Translations under genes and position numbers: made by a program
Notes under the pieces: generated by a model
Database searches by the model: none
Seen by the model: only the letters and a program-made list of their open reading frames with translations
Told to the model about the DNA's origin: nothing
Assembly (NCBI GenBank): GCA_021298015.1
Contig: JAJTGY010000031.1
Span: forward strand, 1 to 49,560
Length of the DNA stretch: 49,560 bases
Reading direction: 5' to 3'
Source: Flammeovirgaceae bacterium
GTDB taxonomy: Bacteria > Bacteroidota > Bacteroidia > Cytophagales > Cyclobacteriaceae
Shown here: piece after piece, positions 43,455 through 49,560 of the stretch
Layout: every line of letters begins with the position of its first letter
How positions within the stretch are numbered: position 1 is the stretch's first letter

Positions 43455-44180
43455 TCGTCAACATAGAAGAGGTCTGGTTCGTGCCAAAGGGATAGCGCTG
43501 CCCCCATACCGAGATATCACTGGTAATTGTACGCGAGATATTGGCAGCCACCCTGCCGATTACGGATATGCGCCAAACTTTTATTTGTACGCCTAGTGCA
43601 TAACTGCATGTAAACGGTTTAATTGAATTGTCTTCGATAGCTTTTAAGACATCGAACACACCCGGGTGGAGCCCGAATGATGGTGAATACTCGTATGACT
43701 GGCCATTTTTCAAGTTCATTTCCAAGTTTATGCCCACCAATATGCCTATATCAACAGTATTCTTTTTTAAAGGTAAAATGAATTGAAGGCTAATTGGCAA
43801 CTCAAACGTTCGATATGAAACGCCCCCGCCTTTACTAACCGGACATAGAGCGCAGGTAGCTTCAGCGTTATACGCCAACACCGATAGATCATTTCGGTAG
43901 GTATTGATTTCAACTCGAAAAGAGAAGTTACGTATTACGTCACGCTGAAAAAAAAGCCGAGGGATATCCAAGGACCACCGCCTCCGGATTGGTTTCGTAC
44001 AGAGATGCTGTCGCAATTGGCACCTCCTGCTTTTGTTAGATACTGTAAACCTAACTGCGGTCCAAAACTGGCCTGAGCAAAAAGGTTAGAGACTGAAATA
44101 AGGAGTATCAGTATGATTTCTAAATGCTTCGTTGTTGTAAAAAACTGGCGAGACGGAATACATCCGCCCCGCCAATACAT
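43426..44180 (-). pseudogene. Outer-membrane beta-barrel protein, unit 2, frame broken at a T8 tract
   Basis: The first frame (44180 to about 43955) encodes a hydrophobic signal (EIILILLISVSNLFAQ), then SFGPQLGLQYLTKAGGANCD and SGGGGPWISLGFFF. The second frame continues QRDVIRNFSFRVEINTYRND ... CALCPVSKGGG ... FGLHPGVFDVL ... SMLTIAYHISPKK. The junction is a run of eight T in coding sense (43955-43948); nine would restore one frame of about 250 codons. Family features match barrels at 42332 and 44599. Confidence 0.8.
43948..43955 (-). repeat. Homopolymer T8 (coding sense) that breaks barrel unit 2
   Basis: Eight A on the plus strand. One more base (or two fewer) joins the two halves of the barrel gene. 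Confidence 0.55.
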
Positions 44181-44182
44181 GA

Positions 44183-44602
44183 CTATTGTCTAATGTGGAA
44201 AAATACGTAACCAACTCCGGTAGTATACTGATATCCTCCATTGGTCGTCTTATCACAGTACTCCACGATCGCTTCTCCAAGGGCGTAGTCTTCATTACTT
44301 ATTGTCACTTTCACCTGTCCCGTTACGGATGTTTTTGTACCACCGGTTCCCTCATATTGGGTCGTCATAGATAATGATATCTCAACCGGATCACCACTAT
44401 CTTCCTCGTACTATGTATATTTCATCATGTTACCAAACGTTGATTTATCCCAATTCATAACTTCAGTTGGATAAAAGTCAACCCAAGTTGTCCAGCAGTT
44501 AAGCCCTAGCCAGTTGCAATTTTTGAATTTGTGTCGGGCATCACCTGCGCTGAGGCGGGTTGATTTGAAAAAAATACATTTCAAAACTTGCGCGGCTGTC
44601 AC
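44183..44602 (-). pseudogene. Lipoprotein C-terminal copy with in-frame TAG
   Basis: The frame reads KFKNCNWLGLNC ... VMNWDKSTFGNMMKYT, then TAG, then YEEDSGDPVEISLSMTTQYE ... ISNEDYALGEAIVEYCDKTT ... GYVFFHIRQ and stop. It is colinear with the full lipoprotein C-terminus; the TAG stands exactly where the conserved Trp of HYFWVEKDPG is expected (TGG to TAG). No signal peptide is present. It follows the intact barrel at 44599 with an overlap of 4 nt and precedes barrel unit 2 by 2 nt. Confidence 0.78.
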
Positions 44603-45333
44603 GATCTGTTGGAATTCTTTCTTCGGAATCCATAAAAATGATAACCAACTGAAATCAGGACAAAATTACTATTCACAATATGCGGGTATGAGTTTCCGTT
44701 GAGACTCAGGTTGTTCATCATTGAGGGCCCAGTCATATCCAACCAGCGCACGAGCGCAAATACCCGCGAATACCGAATTCCAAAACCGTAGGTTAAAAAC
44801 AACTGGTTAGACTTATACCCGTCCCAAAGTTGGTTGATCACTTCAGCTACACCCGGATGCTTGGAGCCAAAAGAAACCGGGGGCGGTTGCGCCCCCGGTT
44901 GATAATCATAACGGAAGTGAAAGCTTACACCACCATTAACAGATAGCGCCAATTTCCCAAGATGTATCAAATTCAGGTCCGCATTGGGGTAAAACTCGAT
45001 GATATTGATACCGAAACCTCCTTGTTTGCGTACGGGACAGAACTGACATTGCTCGGCAGCATTCCACACAGTAAAACTCGCAAATTGCTGGGTGTAGTTG
45101 ATCTGGCTGCTAACCGACAAATATTTGTTAACTCGATAGCTTATCCCCAGGCCGATCATGCGCTCACTGTCACCAGCATCCGGAGTCGTGGTTACCTGAA
45201 CATCGCCTGCTGTAGCGCTCCCCGCTACGGAGGGAATGTAGTTGCCAAGTATTGGCCCAAACGAGAGCCTTGGTGTTTGACACAGGCCCTCAAGCATGAA
45301 AAGTTGGACGACAAATGCAACTAACCACTTCAT
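44599..45333 (-). CDS. Outer-membrane beta-barrel protein, unit 1 (intact)
   Basis: A 244-residue secreted protein with signal peptide MKWLVAFVVQLFMLEGLCQ. Mature start RLSFGPILGNYIPSVAGS, the Cys loop AEQCQFCPVRKQGG, and SFGSKHPGVAEVINQL are shared with the sister barrel at 42332. Alternating aromatic strands end in VLISVGYHFYGF, a typical barrel C-terminal strand, although a short basic tail follows. It starts 3 nt after the stop of the full lipoprotein, so the two are probably one operon and may interact. Function unknown. Confidence 0.78.
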   Translation of the reverse strand: MKWLVAFVVQLFMLEGLCQTPRLSFGPILGNYIPSVAGSATAGDVQVTTTPDAGDSERMIGLGISYRVNKYLSVSSQINYTQQFASFTVWNAAEQCQFCPVRKQGGFGINIIEFYPNADLNLIHLGKLALSVNGGVSFHFRYDYQPGAQPPPVSFGSKHPGVAEVINQLWDGYKSNQLFLTYGFGIRYSRVFALVRWLDMTGPSMMNNLSLNGNSYPHIVNSNFVLISVGYHFYGFRRKNSNRS

Positions 45334-45336
45334 ATC

Positions 45337-46691
45337 TTATCTCTCTTTTACATTGAAATAAATTTTGCCTGTGCTATACTGATAACCTTCGTTGTTAGCC
45401 TTGTCACAATATTCTACAACTGCCTCCCCCAATAAATCATCTTCGGTTGTAATAGTAAAAGACAACGTGTTGGTTAAAGTTGATTTGGACCCGTCTGTAT
45501 TGTCAAACGTTGTACTAAAACTAGTGCTAAGAGTTGACTGGGTTCCCGGATCCTTTTCAACCCAGAAGTAGTGCATGGCATCACCATAAGTCTCTTTATC
45601 CCATGTGATAATCTCCAAATTGACGTTTTTCCAGGCAGGCTTACAGGTGAAGCCAGGGAACGGACAGTTCTTAAAATCTCGGTCGGGCCAGGAGATAAAC
45701 TTTGTAACCTTCGCCACCGCACCGTTTGGCCTTGCGAAAGTTACAGTAACTTCAATCTCTAGTCCTCCGTCAAACCATTGACTTGCAAAGTTGAAATCCC
45801 TGATCGAAGAAAATTTCATCCTTACCAATTCATCTTTGTTATTTCTCGTATCCCTATCACACGGCACCGGCCCGGAATTGAAGCCGCCACCGGAGGATCC
45901 ACCACCACTATAACACGAGTTAACCGCGGTGTAATAATCCGAACGGTAATAGTAGTTGTACTCGTCAGTGGAATAGATGGGCGTAAGGGTCATACAAACG
46001 ACATCGTCAAACATTTGCGCCCGTCCGCCACTGGCAGATTTACCGCTCTTTGCCGTGGCCATTACACGCTCATTTTCGCTGATAACAATCACCAGTTGGT
46101 CGGGTTCCTCGGTGGCGCTCAGCCGGTGCTCATTGCCTTCGGCATCAAAAGCTATTAATTCGTCACCTTCTTTTTCCGGCACATAGGCAACCAGCGGAAT
46201 CCGCGTGGCTGTATCCCAGTTCTCGATCGAGTCCTTCGCAAGCGATGGAATGGCAACCTGTAAAAGAGGGTGCAGCGTGCCGAGGGAATCCAGCAGACCG
46301 GGGGCGGTACCCACTCGCGAATCCGCACGCGCAGCGGGAAACAAAACCTCCGCTAACGTTTTTCCTGTAGCCTTACCTGCCGAAGAGGCTGATCGGCCAA
46401 TTTCCCGGTCTTTTTCAAATTGAAACAAAAAATTGTTGTCGCCATCAAATCGGTTTAATGTCCGGTCTTTTATAAAGTCTCTTACATTTTGGTCACTCAA
46501 AGATGCGGCAAGCGACTTCGCGAAATGCTGCGACAATTTGTCTTTGACGGTTGCCGATGGTACTGATTTTACGCTACGTTCCTCCAGCAGCGATTCATCG
46601 GTACAACCCAACACCAAAACAAAGAGAATGAGGGAGCTTATCGCTCCCGGGCGGAAAAGAGCCCACGGGGGGGGGATGATTTTTTTAACAT
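45337..46691 (-). CDS. Large lipoprotein at the head of the array (frame depends on a C9 tract)
   Basis: About 450 residues. A promoter-like TACTTTTA (46727-46720) precedes ATG 46691, whose frame (MLKKSS) runs into nine C and then stops early. With ten or seven C it would continue as PWALFRPGAISSLILFVLVLGC, a lipoprotein signal with lipobox LVLGC and mature Cys. The frame after the tract is open and reads TDESLLEERSVKSV ... HPLLQVAIPSLAKDS ... LIAFDAEGNEHRL, a layout that resembles DUF3103-type proteins (weak call), then a Gly/Ser linker and a C-terminal domain with WDKETYGDAMHYFWVEKDPG and EYCDKANNEGYQYSTG. As written the gene would be OFF unless it starts at a poor upstream ATG (46812). Copies of its C-terminus alternate with barrels downstream. 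Confidence 0.7.
46667..46675 (-). repeat. Homopolymer C9 (coding sense) in the signal-peptide region of the lipoprotein
   Basis: Nine G on the plus strand, seven codons after ATG 46691. At C9 the ATG frame ends 18 codons in; at C10 or C7 it joins the lipoprotein frame. Candidate phase-variation switch. Confidence 0.6.
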
Positions 46692-46719
46692 GGCATTTTG
46701 GTTTATGTGAAACATGGGA

Positions 46720-46746
46720 TAAAAGTAATACCCGCTGTTCTTCAAA
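46720..46746 (-). promoter_or_regulatory. Probable promoter of the lipoprotein/barrel array
   Basis: TTTG (46746-46743) and TACTTTTA (46727-46720) resemble the -33 and -7 elements, with a spacer of 15 nt that is shorter than usual. The leader to ATG 46691 would be about 25-30 nt. It supports ATG 46691 rather than 46812 as the start. Confidence 0.4.
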
Positions 46747-46759
46747 TGCCATTGAACTT

Positions 46760-47325
46760 TGCGTTAAATGGTACATCGCAAAGCAAGGGGTGTTAAGCAT
46801 TGCCGTCAACATTTTTAGGGTGTTTCGGGCATTGCCGCCCCTAATACCATAATTAAAATTTGAGGAATTCGACTATTCCTTACATGCCACTAAAGGCGAT
46901 GATTGAAAAATCTGACAGGGCGTATTGGCAGCATTGCCAGGATGACGAGCTCTCCTTACTTTTTGGAATACGCCACGCCTATCACTCCGCCTTCTGGTTT
47001 GCGAATTTCCCGAGGCGTGGTTCGGTGCTTTGCCTGCCTCGCACGCCTGTCGAGTTGTGCGCCAGCATTGGTGCGAGAGTTCACGAACAGATGATGTTAA
47101 GATGGATAACAGGCATATTCGCGAGTTTTGTTTTTATGAAGAAGGGAGATATTCTTTTGCTTTCCGGCAGTGTCTTGTTTTGGATTCCATGGGTAACTCA
47201 AGGTTTAAGAAAAAAACGAAAGAGATAAAGTATTGGCATTGCACCACGAGCAGTAAGTAAAAGCAGGGCAATCTCAGGCTTGTTAGTGAAACCGCCCGAT
47301 TTGTCTGCAAGCAACACCAAGAGCG
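46760..47325. other. Stretch without a convincing gene
   Basis: Short overlapping frames exist on both strands (for example 46860-47228 on plus), but none shows a recognisable domain, start context or codon pattern. The right part leads into the duplicated glycosyltransferase 3' end. Confidence 0.5.
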
Positions 47326-47490
47326 GTGGTGTGGTCAGCCGTTATTTTTCTAACCTACACGGGCTATTCCACAGCAGGCTATGTAGAACAACCTGCGCTT
47401 GTGCTGTTGGAGTATGGTGTGGTGATCGGGTATGTTTTGTTTGAGGGTACAGTCAGGGAGGCCAAACCCAAATCAGAGTTTTACGAGTGA
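47326..47490 (+). pseudogene. Duplicated 3' end of the membrane glycosyltransferase gene
   Basis: Positions 47326-47446 match 41168-41288 in all but three bases. The reading frame is the same (WSAVIFLTYTGYSTAGYVEQ, then VLFE) and continues as GTVREAKPKSEFYE with a stop at 47488-47490, whereas the full gene at 40004 ends AMIRPRLPHL. The fragment has no start. It marks the right border of the 41.3-47.3 kb accessory region and may be the original gene end. Confidence 0.9.
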
Positions 47491-47565
47491 AGTTTTGTTA
47501 ATCCATTGCTCCAATCGCCAGATCCGGGAGCACCAGCCCACTTTGTTTCACTGTTTGTTCTGTTC
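47446..47565. repeat. 120-bp direct repeat, copy 1
   Basis: It matches 49441-49560 with two mismatches. It begins at the point where similarity to the glycosyltransferase gene ends and includes the last 14 codons (GTVREAKPKSEFYE) plus downstream non-coding DNA. Confidence 0.95.
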
Positions 47566-47566
47566 G

Positions 47567-47593
47567 GTTGGTACCAACAAGACTGTTGGTACC
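47567..47593. repeat. TTGGTACC palindromes next to repeat copy 1
   Basis: GTTGGTACCAAC is a perfect 12-nt palindrome (47567-47578) and GTTGGTACC recurs at 47585-47593. The same core occurs three times at 153-203. A DNA-binding protein site is likely; its nature is unknown. Confidence 0.5.
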
Positions 47594-47650
47594 AAATTTA
47601 ATTTTTAACATGTAAGTCTACAATTACAATTTTTGTATACATTTTTTAGA

Positions 47651-48485
47651 ATGAATCGCACTGGATATATTACTTTATTTTTATTGATTTCAATTCATGG
47701 CATAGCCCAGATTAAGATTGAAATCCAAAATGAAGATATTGATGATGTTTGTGCAATTAGTGTGTGCATAGAGAATAATGAGGATATTAAAGGCGTAAAA
47801 CCTACGTGCACAGGAAAAACGCTTTTCATTGAAACTAATGGGTACAACAAAATTAGACTCTCTCATATTGGGTATTATGATACTGCATTAGTGATTGGAA
47901 GTTCTTCAGAATCTCACACCCTTTTACTAAGACCCAAAGTAATTGAATTGAATGAAGTTATTGTCAAAGATATCAAGCCTTTTGTGCATGTCGACAAAAA
48001 GAAAGGTAAGAGTAAAACAATGTCGTTTGCGTTGAACGAAAATACAATATGGTATTTTGAAATTGATTTATCACATTTAGACGTAAAAGAATTGTATGAA
48101 GTAAATGTCGAATTGAGTAATATTTGTCGTGAGGATGATATTGCAATAACTCTGTATGGCACGTTAAATGATGCGGTTAATAATGCCCCTTTTTATAAAA
48201 AGGTAGTGGCCTTAGAAGGGATAGACAATAAAATACTCAAGGTGTTTGATCATACTGAAACAAAATTAACGGTTGCGGACCTTTATCCTTAGCTTGGAAA
48301 TTATACCCATAAAGCCAGATAGACCAATAAAACCAACGTTTGTTGTTACGGCATTCCAAAACAAAGAAACCCAAATTTACTATCAAAACGAGAAAAATTC
48401 GATTAGCAAAATGCCAAACGAGTATTTCTTAAAACACTTCGATGGATATCCCCTCTTAGTTAAAACTGTCAAATATGGCAAGTGA
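47651..48485 (+). pseudogene. Secreted CarboxypepD_reg-like domain protein, frameshifted
   Basis: The first frame (47651-48292) has a signal peptide (MNRTGYITLFLLISIHGIAQ), a domain ending RPKVIELNEVIVK that resembles the carboxypeptidase-regulatory-like domain of Bacteroidota surface proteins, and an all-beta continuation. It stops at LTVADLYP. The next frame, to 48485, continues LSLEIIPIKPDRPIKPTFVV ... LLVKTVKYGK. Removing one C at about 48286-48288 (TATCC to TATC) joins the two as DLYLSLEIIP. The AT-rich composition differs from the core. Its end overlaps the DUF1573 gene. Confidence 0.7.
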
Positions 48486-48906
48486 AAAACATGGTCGATA
48501 TTTTGACTTTTTTCTATACGCTTTTTTTGTAGCTGGGATAGTTGTTTTTGCCGTAAAGCAATTAAACAAGTCTGAAACTAATTATTTTGACACCTATCCA
48601 AAGACTGAAATTAAATTTGAAAACTTTATTGATTTAGGGCAGGTTCCTTCCATTAAACCTATCATTTTTGATGGTTTTTTTAAGAATATTGGGAATACCG
48701 AATTACATATTGCAAACTTAAAAACTTTGTGTTGCTGTACGGAATTTTTAATAAAAGACTTGATTGTGCAACCAAGGGACAGCACATCAGTTTCATTTAC
48801 AATCCTACCAACAGAGCAAGGCAGCGATGTAGTAAGTCTCTACTTTGATGCAAACACAAGGCAACAGAAGCATGAAATAAAGGTAACATATGAAACCGTA
48901 AAATAG
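48475..48906 (+). CDS. DUF1573-like membrane-anchored protein
   Basis: A 143-residue protein with one N-terminal hydrophobic helix (residues about 10-28) and a DUF1573-type Ig-like domain: IDLGQVPSIKPIIFDGFFKN, IGNTELHIANLKTLCCCTEF, and VQPRDSTSVSFTILPTEQG. The family is periplasmic or surface-located and of unknown function. AT-rich and overlapping the frameshifted gene before it by 11 nt. Confidence 0.75.
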   Translation: MASEKHGRYFDFFLYAFFVAGIVVFAVKQLNKSETNYFDTYPKTEIKFENFIDLGQVPSIKPIIFDGFFKNIGNTELHIANLKTLCCCTEFLIKDLIVQPRDSTSVSFTILPTEQGSDVVSLYFDANTRQQKHEIKVTYETVK

Positions 48907-48910
48907 CAGT

Positions 48911-49353
48911 ATGTTAATTCACCTATATTCAAACCAGGAACATAGAGTTTTCACCGCTACGTGCTTCAACTCGCAATATCTGCTGCAGGCTGACGAGCGC
49001 GAGGACGTGCTCATGGACAGCCTTCGGTTTATGGTGAATGACAAGCGGATATGGCTTTATGGTTTCGTCATCATGCCTAAGCCTATACACTTCCTTTGGC
49101 GTAGGCAAGAAGCTTGGGTCAACAAGAGTACCGAACAGATGTTTTTGAAATCACAGTACAGCAAATCAAGTTCATGCTTGTTGAGTCGGCATCGGCAGAA
49201 TTGGAATAATACCGAAGCACCCAAAGTGACCGCATCTATCACTTAAGGGAGAGGCGACCTCTTGCCATTGCCGGTGTTCTTCACCGGCAATTTGGTTTGA
49301 ACTTCTCGTTGGTGATGAACACCCATGCTTGCGGAGAAATGGCACAAGCATGA
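48911..49353 (+). pseudogene. REP-associated (Y1/IS200-like) tyrosine transposase remnant
   Basis: The first frame reads FTATCFNSQYLLQADERED ... WLYGFVIMPKPIHFLWR, like the start of Y1 transposases (consensus ...YVIMPNHIHLLW); the first His of the HUH pair is Pro here. Near 49140 the frame shifts: ITVQQIKFMLVESASAELE, an in-frame TAA, then YRSTQSDRIYHLRERRPLAI continues the family pattern. With a lost catalytic His, a shift and a stop it is not functional. Confidence 0.72.
49267..49291. repeat. 10-bp perfect hairpin inside the transposase remnant
   Basis: ATTGCCGGTG pairs with CACCGGCAAT around TTCTT. Together with the hairpin at 49412-49431 it could be a REP-like palindrome. Confidence 0.6.
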
Positions 49354-49411
49354 CGCTTGCGCCTGTCTGCGATGAGCACTTGTGAGGAGAAGTGAGAAGG
49401 GTGACATCGCT

Positions 49412-49431
49412 GGTCGGTGACAACACCGACC
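49412..49431. repeat. 8-bp perfect hairpin downstream of the transposase remnant
   Basis: GGTCGGTG pairs with CACCGACC around ACAA. It shares the CGGTG/CACCG core with the hairpin at 49267-49291. The rest of 49354-49440 holds nothing else recognisable. Confidence 0.6.
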
Positions 49432-49440
49432 ATGGGCTAA

Positions 49441-49560
49441 GGTACTGTCAGGGAGGCCAAACCCAAATTAGAGTTTTACGAGTGAAGTTTTGTTAATCCA
49501 TTGCTCCAATCGCCAGATCCGGGAGCACCAGCCCACTTTGTTTCACTGTTTGTTCTGTTC
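49441..49560. repeat. 120-bp direct repeat, copy 2 (runs to the window edge)
   Basis: It matches 47446-47565 with two mismatches and reads GTVREAKPKLEFYE followed by a stop in the same phase. The repeat may continue beyond the window. Both copies are in the same orientation, about 2 kb apart. Confidence 0.95.

Noticed and set aside
46692-46812. Upstream start of the lipoprotein at 46812
   Set aside because: It would place about 55 residues, with no signal function, before the hydrophobic segment and would put the promoter-like element inside the gene; ATG 46691 with a variable C tract explains the lipobox better. Not fully excluded.
46860-47228. Plus-strand frame of 122 codons right of the array
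   Set aside because: No recognisable domain, no start context and unusual residue content; considered non-coding.
49172-49426. Minus-strand frame opposite the transposase remnant
   Set aside because: The plus strand retains transposase family residues in two frames; the minus translation shows no family.

Overview
The window looks like the chromosome of a Bacteroidota bacterium, most likely a Cytophagales-type member. The evidence is the gene families present (WbqC, DUF3667, DUF1599, a BT_3928-like DoxX protein, FloA with a short NfeD, type 3 ProS, a short alpha-glucan phosphorylase, folP near cdaA) and several matches to the Bacteroidota promoter signature TTTG...TAnnTTTG. No species can be named from sequence alone.

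0-0.9 kb is a tRNA-associated accessory spot. It holds the first 18 codons of a leftward tyrosine recombinase, an intact tRNA-Ser(UGA), a small GIY-YIG nuclease gene, and a second tRNA-Ser copy that lacks its 3' end and carries two 22-nt double mini-hairpin insertions. A near-consensus promoter lies upstream of the broken copy, so the intact tRNA may be transcribed through the broken copy and the nuclease gene.

0.9-41.3 kb is a dense, GC-richer housekeeping core. Leftward: brkB-like, thioesterase, mltG. Rightward: threonylcarbamoyl-AMP synthase, WbqC, clpC. Leftward: VWA membrane protein, rarA, DUF3667, threonine aldolase. Then acylphosphatase, a zinc-ribbon gene split by an in-frame TAG, cdaA, an S9 peptidase and folP. 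Rightward: DUF1599, DoxX-like, aroK. Leftward: a Gly/Trp-rich secreted protein and a FadL porin. Rightward: proS, nfeD, floA. Leftward: a WG-repeat protein and a complete periplasmic molybdenum hydroxylase cluster (2Fe-2S subunit, Mo subunit, cytochrome c, membrane protein, XdhC, MocA). Rightward: alpha-glucan phosphorylase, then a redox and glycosyltransferase operon of five genes.

41.3-47.3 kb is the most unusual part. It is a leftward array that alternates small outer-membrane beta-barrel genes, most sharing a Cys-x-x-Cys loop, with the C-terminal domain of a large lipoprotein. One full lipoprotein gene stands at the head; the following copies are 5'-truncated to about 100, 100 and 42 codons. 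Three homopolymer tracts (two C9, one T8) break reading frames in this array, and each is one base short of in frame. This suggests phase variation, decay or local sequence error. The array is flanked by a 121-bp duplication of the 3' end of the glycosyltransferase gene.

47.3-49.6 kb is AT-rich and decayed. A 120-bp direct repeat sits on both sides of a frameshifted secreted protein gene, a DUF1573 protein and a broken REP-associated-type transposase. Palindromic TTGGTACCAA motifs occur both here and at the left end of the window.
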